A DNA stretch of 64,000 nt from Magnetococcus sp. PR-3. GTDB lineage: Bacteria; Pseudomonadota; Magnetococcia; Magnetococcales; Magnetococcaceae. The notes beneath the pieces were generated by a model that searched no databases, was not told the DNA's origin, and worked only from the letters and a program-made list of their open reading frames with translations. The DNA lies in the NCBI RefSeq assembly GCF_036689865.1, contig NZ_JBAHUQ010000002.1:186001-250000 (forward strand), given 5' to 3'. How positions within the stretch are numbered: the first letter of the stretch is position 1; the number at the start of each line of letters is the position of its first letter. The position numbers and the translations under genes are program-made. This document shows, piece by piece, positions 1 through 9,780 of this stretch.

Positions 1-644
1 CCCGAGAGCAGGCCGATACGCCAATGACTCAGATCCATAGAGGTCAGGCGTACCCCCAAAGAGAACAGCATCAAGGGAATAGCCACCTGGCCCAGCATGG
101 TAATGGGCAAGGCGACCCCATGGGGCAGTTGCCAACCCTGAATACTAAACAGCAAACCAGCGATTGAACTGAGGATAATGGGGCTACGTAGCAGGGCTGC
201 AATACCTGCTTTGGCATTCAGCATCCAGCTACCCAGCGTAAAGTGCAGGGTGTTTTCCACCATAAACAGAATAATCGCAGCAGGTAGTGCTTCCTCACCA
301 AACGCCAATACGGCCAAAGGAATACCCATGTTTCCCGAGTTGGTAAACATCATGGGGGGAACAAAGGTTTTCCATGCATATCCGCCCCACCGGGCAACTG
401 GCCATGCCAACAGACCAGAGATCAGTACAATCAGTAAAGCAGCCAACGCCATCCATCGGTAGGTCACCAGATCCGGGGTTTGCCTGGATAACACATCAAA
501 AATCAATGCCGGGATAAAGACATCAATCGAGATACGGTTAACCAACGCCATATCGGGTTGATGACGTCGCCCATAGAGATACCCCACACCAACCATGGCC
601 AGGATAGGGAACAGAATTTCAAACAGCTTTTGTGCCAGTAACAT
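1..644 (-). CDS. AEC (auxin efflux carrier) family permease, 3' end outside window
   Basis: The minus-strand reading frame is open from 644 to the left edge, so only the N-terminal ~214 residues are visible. It starts MLLAQKLFEILFPILAMVGVGYL and alternates hydrophobic helices with short loops. The family signature MFTNSGNMGIPLAV lies near residue 100, as in the AEC/membrane-transport family of secondary carriers for organic acids or similar solutes. The substrate cannot be told. An in-frame ATG at 704 would add 20 residues (MAYPDYAQPLLPFLKRYVNP). Neither start has a clear ribosome site; 644 is preferred because family members begin almost directly with the first helix. The next gene is divergent. 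Confidence 0.8.
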   Translation of the reverse strand, partial: MLLAQKLFEILFPILAMVGVGYLYGRRHQPDMALVNRISIDVFIPALIFDVLSRQTPDLVTYRWMALAALLIVLISGLLAWPVARWGGYAWKTFVPPMMFTNSGNMGIPLAVLAFGEEALPAAIILFMVENTLHFTLGSWMLNAKAGIAALLRSPIILSSIAGLLFSIQGWQLPHGVALPITMLGQVAIPLMLFSLGVRLTSMDLSHWRIGLLS

Positions 645-804
645 GGGGTTTACATATCGTTTTAAAAAGGGAAGAAGAGGCTGAGCATAGTCAGGGTATG
701 CCATGGGATCAAGCAGATAGATTTTGATGCCTATGCAGATCCACAATAACCATGTCAACATGGCCACTGTAAAGACCCTTACCTCACCTTAAAGGATACT
801 GACC

Positions 805-1059
805 ATGGATCCCCAGCCCTCTCTCACCCCCCAACAACGGGATCATTTAGTCAATAAGCTGAAAGCCTATTTATTGGATGAGATGGAGCTGGATGCCGGA
901 CGGTTTGAAACCGAGTTTTTGTTGGATTTCATTACCAAAGAGATGGGGGGGTATTTTTACAACCATGGACTTAAAGATGCTCGAGCCATTCTAGAAGCCA
1001 AGCTGGTGCAGATTGATGATGAAATTTATGAAAAAGAGATGCCCACTGACCATGTGTAA
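805..1059 (+). CDS. DUF2164 family small protein
   Basis: An 84-residue acidic, helical protein. The pattern EFLLDFITKEMGGYFYNHG, then DARAILEAKL, matches the DUF2164 family, whose function is unknown. It has no signal peptide or membrane segment, so it is expected to be cytoplasmic. Its stop codon overlaps the ATG of the next gene at 1052, so the two are probably translated together, although a cytoplasmic DUF2164 protein and an exported EEP enzyme have no obvious shared task. Confidence 0.75.
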   Translation: MDPQPSLTPQQRDHLVNKLKAYLLDEMELDAGRFETEFLLDFITKEMGGYFYNHGLKDARAILEAKLVQIDDEIYEKEMPTDHV

Positions 1060-1918
1060 AATCAACCGCTCCCCCTGTTGTATTAAAACCAAGCGGTCCA
1101 ATCTATGGTTTGCGCTGCTGTTAGGCTTAGCTGTGATGAGCGGGTTACCAACAGCAGTCCAGGCAGACATGAATGTGGCCACCTGGAATATCTATGGCGG
1201 ACGCAGTGCCCCAGATAAACGCTATGATGCACTTTTTAATATTCTGCAACCACTCAAGCCCCATGTCATTGCCCTGCAAGAGGTAGATGAACCCTTTTTG
1301 CACAGGGCCGTTCAACAGCCAGCTTTAGGCAACCATAAGGCTGTTTCCACCCCGGACTGTCTGCAAGGTGGTTTGGCTTTTTTGGTCAACCTACCGGTTA
1401 TGCACCGGTACTGCCTGGATCTACCCGGTCCCCTGGGGCGTAAAGCACTGTTTGTAGAAGTGAAGAAAAAGGGCCAAAACTGGCTCTTTGTGACCCTGCA
1501 TCTTGAGAGTTTTTTAGAGGACGGGCCTTGGCGTCAAAAGCAGTTGGCTAAGATCAAACCCCTTTTCCAACGCTACCCTGCACCGCATAAAGTTCTACTG
1601 GGGGATTTTAATTTTGGTGATGCTGAGCATAAAACCGCAGCGGTGTTAGCATCCTTTCAGCTCCTGGATATCTGGCGTCTACGCCACCCTGGGCAACCCG
1701 GTTTTAGCTGGGACCGTACCCGCAATTACATGGCCGACCGCAACAGCTTTGATCAGGAACCCAGCCGCCGTTTGGACCGGATACTCCTAAAATCGTCCAC
1801 CATGCAGCCTAAGCATATAACCCTGTTGGGCACACAATCCATTGGCGCTGCAGCCCTGCCTTGGCAAACCTTGTTTCCATCCGACCATTTTGGGTTATTT
1901 GCTCAGTTTGCAGAATAA
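1052..1918 (+). CDS. Exported endonuclease/exonuclease/phosphatase (EEP) family protein
   Basis: A 288-residue protein beginning with a basic stretch and a hydrophobic segment (WFALLLGLAVMSGLPTAVQA), a likely Sec signal cleaved after AQA or QAD. The mature part shows the metal-dependent EEP fold motifs in order: ATWNIYGG, ALQEVDEP (catalytic Glu), TLHLES, LLGDFNFGD, LDRIL and the terminal SDHFGL (catalytic Asp-His). The fold covers nucleases, inositol phosphatases and sphingomyelinases, and the substrate cannot be set from sequence alone. The start at 1052 overlaps the stop of the DUF2164 gene; upstream in-frame ATGs at 1013-1028 lie inside that gene and would bury the signal peptide, so they are less likely. 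Confidence 0.8.
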   Translation: MCKINRSPCCIKTKRSNLWFALLLGLAVMSGLPTAVQADMNVATWNIYGGRSAPDKRYDALFNILQPLKPHVIALQEVDEPFLHRAVQQPALGNHKAVSTPDCLQGGLAFLVNLPVMHRYCLDLPGPLGRKALFVEVKKKGQNWLFVTLHLESFLEDGPWRQKQLAKIKPLFQRYPAPHKVLLGDFNFGDAEHKTAAVLASFQLLDIWRLRHPGQPGFSWDRTRNYMADRNSFDQEPSRRLDRILLKSSTMQPKHITLLGTQSIGAAALPWQTLFPSDHFGLFAQFAE

Positions 1919-1990
1919 CCGCACCATTAACCTTGGCTCAGAGCTGAGAACCCGCACACCATGTGCCCCACGTTCGATAGAATACAACAA

Positions 1991-2016
1991 GGGTGCAGCC
2001 CTATGTGGCCGCACCC
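1991..2016 (-). terminator. Hairpin downstream of the fad operon
   Basis: GGGTGC and GCC pair with GGC and GCACCC around a 6-base loop. On the minus strand the hairpin is followed by TTGTTGT. It lies about 80 bases past the fadD stop and also between the converging EEP gene and fad operon. The T tract is poor, so termination is plausible but not certain. Confidence 0.4.
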
Positions 2017-2098
2017 TCGGGCAGTGAGACGCATCTCGGGGAGGCATCGACGGACGCACCCCACTCGCCTCAAACCATCATCCCTGACGGCTCGTCTC

Positions 2099-3868
2099 TC
2101 AATGACCCTGATAGAGCTGCTCAATCAGTGTTTGATAACGGTTTAATACCGCACGGCGTTTTAACTTCAAGGTTGGTGTTAACAGACCATTATCAACGGT
2201 CCAGCTCTCCTCCACCACAGCGACACGTATAATCTCTGCATAGCGGGGAAAACCGTGTAGAAGTTCGTTAATACGCGCGACCAGGGCCACTTCATCCCAT
2301 ATTTTACCCTCGGCCACTTCAGGATTAAGCACCACCAAAGCTGCCAAATAGGCACGCCCCTCACCCAACACCATCACTTGGTTGAACAGAGGATCCAACT
2401 GGATCGCCCCTTCAACATCGGCTGGTGGTACCTTGCGACCGGTAGCAGTTACCAAAATCTCTTTGATCCGACCCACCACTTTAATGTGGCCCTCTGCATC
2501 AATCTCCCCTTTATCACCGGTATGGTACCAGCCATCTTGATCAATGGCGGCGTGGGTGGCACCAGGATCATGCCAGTAACCGGTCATGACACCAGGCCCT
2601 TTGACACAGAGCTCCCCTTGCCGGTTCAGCCGTACTTTGACACCCGGTAAAGGCTGACCCACCGAACTGGGTTCATTGTCCGTAGGGGTGTTAACACTCA
2701 CCACAGGCGCGGTCTCTGTTAAACCATAACCCTGGACCAGCGGTAACCCCATACCCAGAAAAAAACGGGAGATGGTTGGATCCAACGGAGCACCACCCGA
2801 TACCGCCAAACGTAAACGACCACCCAGCTTTTTTAACAACTTATTCGCAACAATCGGTTTAAGAAGTGGCCAGATCATGCCTTTAAAGTGGAAACCACTT
2901 TTACCCTGTTGGTGTAAAAAGTGATCCCAACCACTCTCAACGGTATGGCTGAATAGGCGTACCTTCCAGTGTGGTGCATGCTGCAATTTAGCCAGCACTT
3001 CACTATGGATACGCTCAAAAATACGGGGGACTGAAATCAATACCGTCGGTTGCATGGCCGCTAAATCTTCAGAGAGATAGGGAATACCCCGCGAAAAAGC
3101 GACCTCACACCCGGCCATCATGGGTAGATAGCAACCGGCGGTACGCTCCAACGCGTGGGATAGAGGCAAGAACGATAAAAAGCGGTCATCGGTATACGCA
3201 TCAATACGTTTTAGTGAAGCTGCAGCATTGAAGAGTATGTTGCGATGACTGAGCATCACCCCTTTGGGCGGACCCGTCGTACCTGATGTATAGACCAACG
3301 TGGCCAGACCATCTGGATCTGTCGCACCAGCCATACGCAACCAAGGGTGTGTCCCTTGGGGTAACCAATCTCCCGCAGCTTGGCACCGACCACAACTATC
3401 GCTACAGTGACCTTGTAAAATCACCACTGTTTTCAGTTTTGTAGCGTCATATAAATGGGGTTCCAGTACGCGCCATTGAGACTCATCCTCCATGAGCAAC
3501 AGCTGAACGCCTGCATCCTCCAAAATATAGGCCATCGCCTCTGGCCGATCATGGGGGTAGAGCGGTACCACCACCAACCCCAGGCTCATACAGGCCATAT
3601 CAAACAACACCCACTCCATACGGTTGGGCATGCATATAGCCACACGTGCGCCCTGTTTTAAATTCTCTCGGCGTAGGGCCGCTTGCCACTGGGCCGCTTG
3701 ATGGGCCGCTTGTGACCAGGTATGGGGCTCCCATCGGGGTGCCCGATCTTCAGCAAACTGCCAATAGGCAATGCTGTTGGGTGAGCGCTCAAGACGCGTG
3801 CGGAACAGGTCCGGTAGAGTGGGTGTCCGCTCCACCGGGATCAGATCGATGCCATGATGCATCCACAT
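2099..3868 (-). CDS. fadD: Long-chain fatty-acid--CoA ligase (AMP-forming)
   Basis: A 589-residue ANL-superfamily adenylating enzyme that activates fatty acids to acyl-CoA with ATP. Visible motifs are the P-loop-like YTSGTTGPPKGV, the QGYGLTET motif, YHTGDKGEID and the hinge GRIKEILVTATGRKV carrying the C-terminal lysine region. The start ATG at 3868 is preceded by GGGAGG at proper spacing; an upstream ATG at 3946 lacks a ribosome site. The 5' end overlaps the preceding fadB/J-like gene by about 80 bases, the longest overlap in the operon. As last gene of the operon it supplies the substrate of the dehydrogenase encoded first. The overall form (PTLPDLFRTRLERSP...) is of the FAA1/FadD15 type rather than E. 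coli FadD. Confidence 0.88.
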   Translation of the reverse strand: MWMHHGIDLIPVERTPTLPDLFRTRLERSPNSIAYWQFAEDRAPRWEPHTWSQAAHQAAQWQAALRRENLKQGARVAICMPNRMEWVLFDMACMSLGLVVVPLYPHDRPEAMAYILEDAGVQLLLMEDESQWRVLEPHLYDATKLKTVVILQGHCSDSCGRCQAAGDWLPQGTHPWLRMAGATDPDGLATLVYTSGTTGPPKGVMLSHRNILFNAAASLKRIDAYTDDRFLSFLPLSHALERTAGCYLPMMAGCEVAFSRGIPYLSEDLAAMQPTVLISVPRIFERIHSEVLAKLQHAPHWKVRLFSHTVESGWDHFLHQQGKSGFHFKGMIWPLLKPIVANKLLKKLGGRLRLAVSGGAPLDPTISRFFLGMGLPLVQGYGLTETAPVVSVNTPTDNEPSSVGQPLPGVKVRLNRQGELCVKGPGVMTGYWHDPGATHAAIDQDGWYHTGDKGEIDAEGHIKVVGRIKEILVTATGRKVPPADVEGAIQLDPLFNQVMVLGEGRAYLAALVVLNPEVAEGKIWDEVALVARINELLHGFPRYAEIIRVAVVEESWTVDNGLLTPTLKLKRRAVLNRYQTLIEQLYQGH

Positions 3869-5942
3869 GGCGTGCCTCCCTCTCTTGTATCCAGTACCGT
3901 AATGATGGTTCCATCCATCCACTATGGGTCTGGAATCGTGATCCAAAATGAACTTCTAACTCTTTAAACAGGGTTATGGTGGGAATCTCGCCCAAGGTAG
4001 CGGCGTAGCCCATGGGCCCCCCACGGAAGGGGGCAAAGCCGGTCCCAAAGACCATACCTGCATCCACCAAATCTGCATCCTCCACAACCCCCTCTTGGAG
4101 TATGGCCACCGCTTCATTAAGCATGGGCAGTATCAGACGGTGGGTAATATCCCGCGCCTCCATAAAGGCACGACCCCGGCTACCGGGCTTAGGTTTACCC
4201 CGACCATATTTATAAAAACCCTGGCCAGATTTACGCCCCACATGGCCCCCATCCACCAGCTCCAACAATCGTTGTGGTACCCCGCCTGTCACGGTACCAG
4301 CCAACTCACGGGCCACCGCTTTACAGACATCCAGACCCACGGCATCTGCCAGGGCCAACGGCCCCATCGGCATACCAAAACGCATAGCCGCGACATCAAT
4401 GCGGCGCATATCTACCCCTTCATCCACCATACGCACCGCTTCCATCAAATAGGGCATCAAGACACGGTTAACCAAAAAGCCAGGGCGGCTTTTAACCGGT
4501 AGGGGTAGACGTTTGATTGCCGTCACAAAACGGTAACCCATCTGTAAACCCTTGGGGTTGGTTTGGGGACCTTCCACCACCTCAACCAAAGGCATTTTGG
4601 CCACGGGGTTAAAAAAGTGTAGGCCCAACAACCGCTCTGGTTTAGTCAATCCACTGGAGAGTTCTTCTAAAGGAATGGCCGAAGTATTGGTGGCCAAAAA
4701 GGCATCGGCCCGCATACGGGGTTCCAGATCAGCGTAGAGCTTCTGTTTGGCCTGGACATCTTCAAAGATGGCCTCAATAACCAAATCCGCATGACACACA
4801 CCATCCCCTTTCAGGTCCGGCATCAAGCGGTCCAAAAAATCACGACGGGCATGGGTACTGAGCCGTTTCTGTTTGGCCAGGGTTTGTGCCTCCTGGATCG
4901 CCCGCCCCAATAACTCAGGAGAGAGCCCTTGCAGGGAGACCCGCATGCCTTGGAAAGCACACCACACTGCAATTGCCCGCCCCATCACCCCATCACCCAC
5001 CACATGCACATGGTTGGGAAGGGTCGCTTCACCCTGTTTAGCCAACCCTTTAAGACGATCTTTCAGGTGGAATAACCGAACCAACTGCTGGGTCGCATTA
5101 CTGCCCATCAACGGTGCAACACCCTCTTGTTCCCCCATCATGGCACGGTCATGACTGCCCATATTATGCTGCCAGTGATCCAATAGGGCATGGGGAGCTG
5201 GATAGTGATCGATGGGGGCTTTTTTATTGACCTGACGGCGAATGATAGCAGCGGCCAATTTACGCCATACCGGCAAGATTAACAGTCGGTCCATAAGGGG
5301 ACGACGTTGGGGTTTGGGTGGATGACTGAGCATATCACGAGCCGCTCGTTTCATCAGCCGTTCTGGGGCAATTTCATGAACCACCCCCAGGTTGAGAGCC
5401 TGTTTGGGATGGAGCAGTCGACCGGTAAGCATCATCTGTATCGCCGGCAGTTCCCCAATGGTACGACAGAGCCGCCATGTACCACCCCATGCAGGGAAAA
5501 TACCCAACTGCACTTCCGGCAGGCCCATACGGGTTTGGGCGTCAGAACAGGCAATACGGTAATCACACGCCAAGGCCAGTTCCAGACCACCCCCCATACA
5601 GTGCCCATGTATCAAAGCCATGGTGGGATAACTGGTATGGGCCAAACGATCCATAACCCGCTGCCCAGCCTGGACCAACTCTTCCGCTTCATCCTGATGT
5701 TTAATGGCGGAAAAAGCTTGAATATCCGCACCTGCAAAAAATCCTGCTTTTTTGGCTGATTGAACCATTAAAGCCGCAGGGGCCCACTGTTCCAACTGTA
5801 CCAAGATGGTGTGCAGCTCCTCTAACACAGAACGGGATAGAAGGTTAGCACTGCGGTCCGGGTTATCTGCGGTTAACCAAACCACACCCGCATCATCCCG
5901 TTCCCAACGCCAGTAACGTCCGATACAGCGAGGATTTTTCAT
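3789..5942 (-). CDS. fadJ: Fatty-acid oxidation multifunctional protein: enoyl-CoA hydratase / 3-hydroxyacyl-CoA dehydrogenase
   Basis: A 717-residue fusion. Residues ~10-200 form a crotonase domain (FFAGADIQAF oxyanion loop; GHCMGGGLELALACDYRIA; GLPEVQLGIFPAWGG). Residues ~310-500 hold the Rossmann NAD domain (VVGDGVMGRAIAVW; TNTSAIPLEEL; GLHFFNPVAKMPLVEVVEG), followed by two C-terminal 3HCDH domains (FLVNRVLMPYLMEA; GPMGYA). It catalyses hydration of trans-2-enoyl-CoA and NAD-dependent oxidation of the 3-hydroxyacyl-CoA. Its start overlaps the thiolase stop as ATGA, indicating translational coupling; the usual partner of FadB/FadJ is exactly such a thiolase. The last ~25 residues overlap the fadD start. 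FadB and FadJ types cannot be separated with confidence here. Confidence 0.9.
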   Translation of the reverse strand: MKNPRCIGRYWRWERDDAGVVWLTADNPDRSANLLSRSVLEELHTILVQLEQWAPAALMVQSAKKAGFFAGADIQAFSAIKHQDEAEELVQAGQRVMDRLAHTSYPTMALIHGHCMGGGLELALACDYRIACSDAQTRMGLPEVQLGIFPAWGGTWRLCRTIGELPAIQMMLTGRLLHPKQALNLGVVHEIAPERLMKRAARDMLSHPPKPQRRPLMDRLLILPVWRKLAAAIIRRQVNKKAPIDHYPAPHALLDHWQHNMGSHDRAMMGEQEGVAPLMGSNATQQLVRLFHLKDRLKGLAKQGEATLPNHVHVVGDGVMGRAIAVWCAFQGMRVSLQGLSPELLGRAIQEAQTLAKQKRLSTHARRDFLDRLMPDLKGDGVCHADLVIEAIFEDVQAKQKLYADLEPRMRADAFLATNTSAIPLEELSSGLTKPERLLGLHFFNPVAKMPLVEVVEGPQTNPKGLQMGYRFVTAIKRLPLPVKSRPGFLVNRVLMPYLMEAVRMVDEGVDMRRIDVAAMRFGMPMGPLALADAVGLDVCKAVARELAGTVTGGVPQRLLELVDGGHVGRKSGQGFYKYGRGKPKPGSRGRAFMEARDITHRLILPMLNEAVAILQEGVVEDADLVDAGMVFGTGFAPFRGGPMGYAATLGEIPTITLFKELEVHFGSRFQTHSGWMEPSLRYWIQEREARHVDASWHRSDPGGADTHSTGPVPHAS

Positions 5943-7255
5943 GATTGACCTCCCATACCATCGACCAACATAGCCCCACCCTGCCCGCCACCGATACAGA
6001 GAGCCGCCACACCACGTTTTAAATGGCGTTGCTTCAAGGCGTGGAGGAGATGCAGGACAATACGGGCACCACTGGCCCCGACCGGATGCCCCAAACTCAC
6101 AGCACCACCATCCACATTCAAACGGGCTGGGTTGATACGACCAATGGGCATGCTACTGTCGAGCATCTCTTTACAGTAAGGACCATCGGCCAAAGCTTCG
6201 TTACAGGCCATCACTTGCGCCGCAAAGGCCTCATTAATCTCCCATAGATCAATACTGCTCATATCCATCTCCAGCGCCTTCAACAGGGGCGCGATGGCAT
6301 GGGCCGGACCCAACCCCATTTGATCGGGTGCCAAACCAACCCACTGGGCCGGATGGAGCTGGCCTAAGGGTTGTAAATCATGGGCTGTGACCACAGCTTC
6401 ACTGGCCAACAACAACATGGCGGCACCATCGGTAATTTGGGCACTGTTGCCTGCAGTTATACGACCGTGGGGGCGATCAAAAGCCGGTTTAAGTTTAGCC
6501 AGCTTCTCTTCCTGACTGTTCACACGGATACCATCATCCCAATCGTAGTGGCGCCCTTTGGCATCATAGAGCGGCGTCACCTCATCACTCATACGCCCCT
6601 CCTCCCAGGCTGCAGCAGCCCGTAGGTGGCTACGTACGGCGAAGGCATCCATCTCCCCCCGTTTAATACCAAAGCGGTAAGCCAAATTTTCTGCCGTCTG
6701 GCCCATGGAGAGACCTGTTGTCGGATCGGTCAGCGCTTTAAGCAGAGTGATCACCGGTGCCATAAAACCAGGACGCCATCCCATCAGGGTACGTAGCTTG
6801 GCCATAGGGCTACGGCTACGGGCCAAACGCCCCATCCACCCGGCAAAGCCACTGTTAAACTGTAGCGGGGCACGAGACATAGCCTCGACACCACCTGCCA
6901 GAATCAATTCAGCTTCGCCCCGTGCAATACGCCGAACAGCCGTATCCAGCGCCTGCATGCCCGAACCACAGTTACGCTGGACGGTCCAAGCGGGTATACG
7001 TACATCACAACCCAGACGCAGCGCCACCACACGGGCAATGTTGACCTCATCCGCACCCGGTGCGACACATCCCATGATGACTTCATCCAGGGCATCGGCC
7101 TGAAAGGGCTGCCGCATCAACAGCGCACGACCCGCTTGCAACCCCAGGTCAGAGGCACTGAAAGGGTTGGGGGAACCGTTGGTCTTAAGGAAGGGCGTAC
7201 GTAACCCATCCACCACATATACAGGTTGCATTGAATTGTGTTCGTGGGTATTCAT
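5939..7255 (-). CDS. fadI: Acetyl-CoA C-acyltransferase (3-ketoacyl-CoA thiolase)
   Basis: A 438-residue thiolase that cleaves 3-ketoacyl-CoA with CoA, the last step of beta-oxidation. Motifs: the nucleophilic cysteine in VQRNCGSGMQAL near residue 90, the NVDGGAVSLGHPVGASGARI box with the catalytic histidine, and the C-terminal CIGGGQGGAM with the second catalytic cysteine. The length is above that of FadA (~390) and like FadI (~430). Both ends overlap neighbours by four bases (ATGA at 7252 and at 5939), so it is embedded in a coupled operon between fadE and the hydratase/dehydrogenase. Confidence 0.9.
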   Translation of the reverse strand: MNTHEHNSMQPVYVVDGLRTPFLKTNGSPNPFSASDLGLQAGRALLMRQPFQADALDEVIMGCVAPGADEVNIARVVALRLGCDVRIPAWTVQRNCGSGMQALDTAVRRIARGEAELILAGGVEAMSRAPLQFNSGFAGWMGRLARSRSPMAKLRTLMGWRPGFMAPVITLLKALTDPTTGLSMGQTAENLAYRFGIKRGEMDAFAVRSHLRAAAAWEEGRMSDEVTPLYDAKGRHYDWDDGIRVNSQEEKLAKLKPAFDRPHGRITAGNSAQITDGAAMLLLASEAVVTAHDLQPLGQLHPAQWVGLAPDQMGLGPAHAIAPLLKALEMDMSSIDLWEINEAFAAQVMACNEALADGPYCKEMLDSSMPIGRINPARLNVDGGAVSLGHPVGASGARIVLHLLHALKQRHLKRGVAALCIGGGQGGAMLVDGMGGQS

Positions 7256-9594
7256 GCGGCCACCTCCTCTCCCAGCCAGCAGACAGCGGGAAACTCATCA
7301 ACCCGCACCACCTGCATACGGCGTTCTAGTGCATCGGCAATACGTCTGGCCTCCATGGGTGTGATCACCCCCTCGTTGGCCGCGGTTTGCAGATACCCCT
7401 CCGGCAGGTGCAATCCTTCTGAAAGAATGGGCTCCCAACGCCGCTGTTTCATCCACTGGGTAAAGCGTTTTTCAGCTTCATCAGTCCGCTCTGTTGCGAT
7501 AAAAGCAGCCTCCAGCTCACCCATAGCATCGTTCTCATCCCCACGACCTAGGTAGATACCGGCCGTCAGTCGATCTCTGGCCGGACCACTTGTTTGCATG
7601 ATGGTAGCGATGGTGTGCAGGTGGTGTTGGGGTAAGGTCTGTTGTGACATACCCGTTGGGAACACTGCCAAACGCATAACCCCGGCCACCAACCGATCTG
7701 GAAAGTTAACCACCACCGCCATCAACGCCTTGCGCACCCGTAACAGGCTATCTTGCAGGGCAGCCTGCATGATGGGACGATCTTTTTCAGGATACCCTTC
7801 ATCCCGAAAACGGTTGAGAATGGCCGAGGCCATGTAAAGATGGCTCAAGGCATCGCCAAACAGTGCTGAGATCGACTCTTTACGCTTTAAAGAGCCCCCC
7901 AAACGGGCCAAAGCCAGGTCAGACATAAAGGCAAATGCTGCACTCCAGTGACTGATCTGACGGTAACCCGCAAGTTCAGCAGGATTAACCGACTCTGGAA
8001 TGGCTGCAGTCTGGTTGCCAAACAGCGCATAACGGAAAGCCCGGAACCCATTGCCCAAGGTATAGCGAACATGCGACCATAACAGATGGTCAAACTGGTC
8101 TAGACGATGGGGTTCCGGCCCCTCACCGGTCACCGCTTCCATCTCTTTAAGTAGATAAGGGTGGGCACGGATGGCCCCTTGACCAAAGATCATCATGGTC
8201 CGGGTTAGAATGTTTGCCCCCTCGACAGTAATACCAATGGGAATGGCTTGATAAGCGTGGGCCAGGAGGTTATGTGGCCCCCGACATATGGCGGTTCCCC
8301 CCCAGACATCCATGGCATCATTGATGGTCTCACGCATACCCTCGGTCAGGTGGTACTTCACAATACCTGCCGCCACACTGGGTCGCTCCCCTTGATCCAG
8401 AACCGTAACGGTCAGACCACGCGCAGCTTCCATACGGTAAGCATGAAGACCAATCCGACCCAGGGCCTCCTGCACCCCTTCAAAACGACCGATGGAGAGA
8501 CCAAACTGTTTGCGTACTCTGGCATAGTTACCACTGGCCCGTGCGGCCAGTTTGGCCGCACCCACACTGAGTGCAGGTAGGGAGATACCCCGCCCTTCGG
8601 AGAGACAAGCCATAAGCATGCGCCACCCTTGACCAATACCCTTTTCGCCCCCAATCAAAAATGACATCGGAATAAAGACATGGTGGCCACGGGTAGGACC
8701 GTTGAGAAAAGGCACACCCAAGGGGTCATGCCGGGTACCAATGGAGATCCCTTGTAGTTGGGTAGGAATAAGCGCCAGGGTGATGCCTAGATCCCTCTGG
8801 TTACCGATCAGGTTATCGGGATCATAAAGACGGAATGCCAACCCCAGAAGGGTGGCCACCGGGGCCAAGGTGATATAGCGTTTATCCCAGTTTAGGCGGA
8901 TACCCACCATGCTCTCCCCCCTAAAACGACCTTTACACACCACACCACTGTCCGGTATGGCCCCAGCATCACTACCCGCACGGGGGCTGGTCAAGGCAAA
9001 ACAGGGAATTTCACGGCCATCGGCCAAACGGGGTAAATAGTGGTTTTGTTGCTCAGAGGTGCCGTAGCGCATTAACAGTTCTGCAGGACCCAATGAGTTG
9101 GGCACCATCACCGTTACCGCGGTGGTCACACTGCGGCTGGCGATTTTGGTAATGACTGCGGAGTGACCACGGGCTGAGAACCCTAACCCCCCATAGCGAC
9201 GGGGGATGATCATGCCAAAAAAGCCCTCTTGTTTCAGCATCTCCCACACATGGTGCGGCAGGTCATTGGTCTCCTGCTTAATCCGCCACTCATCCAGCTG
9301 AGCACAGAGCCGCTCCACTGGCCCATCTAAAAAAGACCGTTCATCCCGGCGCAGACTATCCGGAGGAAGCTCGGTGAGCTTCTCCCAATCCGGTTGGCCA
9401 GAAAAGAGCTCCTGCTCCCACCAAACAGAGCCACTTTCCAGGGCTTCCCGTTCGGTTTGGGAGAGTGGTGGCATGGCACGTTTCATCTGCACCATGATCG
9501 GTTTTGAGATCCAGCGGCGTCGCAGATTTGGTGTAAACAGGACCACCAATAGGGTGGCCACTGGAAGACCCAGCATCCATAGCCACATAGTCAT
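7252..9594 (-). CDS. fadE: Acyl-CoA dehydrogenase, FadE type
   Basis: A 780-residue flavoenzyme that introduces the trans-2 double bond in acyl-CoA. It closely follows E. coli FadE layout: an N-terminal hydrophobic segment (MWLWMLGLPVATLLVVLF), a FadE-specific leader (PPLSQTEREALESGSVWWEQEL), then the dehydrogenase core with IPCFALTSPRAGSDAGAIPD, LNWDKRYITLAPVATLLGLAF and VWGGTAICRGPHN, and a long C-terminal FadE extension. The ATG at 9594 has GGGAGG seven bases upstream; the longer frame to 9711 has no such site. It is the first gene of the four-gene fad operon and overlaps the thiolase start by four bases. Confidence 0.93.
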   Translation of the reverse strand: MTMWLWMLGLPVATLLVVLFTPNLRRRWISKPIMVQMKRAMPPLSQTEREALESGSVWWEQELFSGQPDWEKLTELPPDSLRRDERSFLDGPVERLCAQLDEWRIKQETNDLPHHVWEMLKQEGFFGMIIPRRYGGLGFSARGHSAVITKIASRSVTTAVTVMVPNSLGPAELLMRYGTSEQQNHYLPRLADGREIPCFALTSPRAGSDAGAIPDSGVVCKGRFRGESMVGIRLNWDKRYITLAPVATLLGLAFRLYDPDNLIGNQRDLGITLALIPTQLQGISIGTRHDPLGVPFLNGPTRGHHVFIPMSFLIGGEKGIGQGWRMLMACLSEGRGISLPALSVGAAKLAARASGNYARVRKQFGLSIGRFEGVQEALGRIGLHAYRMEAARGLTVTVLDQGERPSVAAGIVKYHLTEGMRETINDAMDVWGGTAICRGPHNLLAHAYQAIPIGITVEGANILTRTMMIFGQGAIRAHPYLLKEMEAVTGEGPEPHRLDQFDHLLWSHVRYTLGNGFRAFRYALFGNQTAAIPESVNPAELAGYRQISHWSAAFAFMSDLALARLGGSLKRKESISALFGDALSHLYMASAILNRFRDEGYPEKDRPIMQAALQDSLLRVRKALMAVVVNFPDRLVAGVMRLAVFPTGMSQQTLPQHHLHTIATIMQTSGPARDRLTAGIYLGRGDENDAMGELEAAFIATERTDEAEKRFTQWMKQRRWEPILSEGLHLPEGYLQTAANEGVITPMEARRIADALERRMQVVRVDEFPAVCWLGEEVAA

Positions 9595-9780
9595 GATTGC
9601 CTCCCATGATCTGGTGCTATGGGGAAAAAAACCGGATGCGGTTAAGTGGGCTTGAGTAGATGTCCAGGTCGTGTCTATTGCTACATCACACCACCTGTAT
9701 GTTGGGTTCAAGGGGCACCAAATGGTGTCAGGGCATACATCCCAAAACTTCCTGTGCCGTCTGGCTAAAACCCATACATT

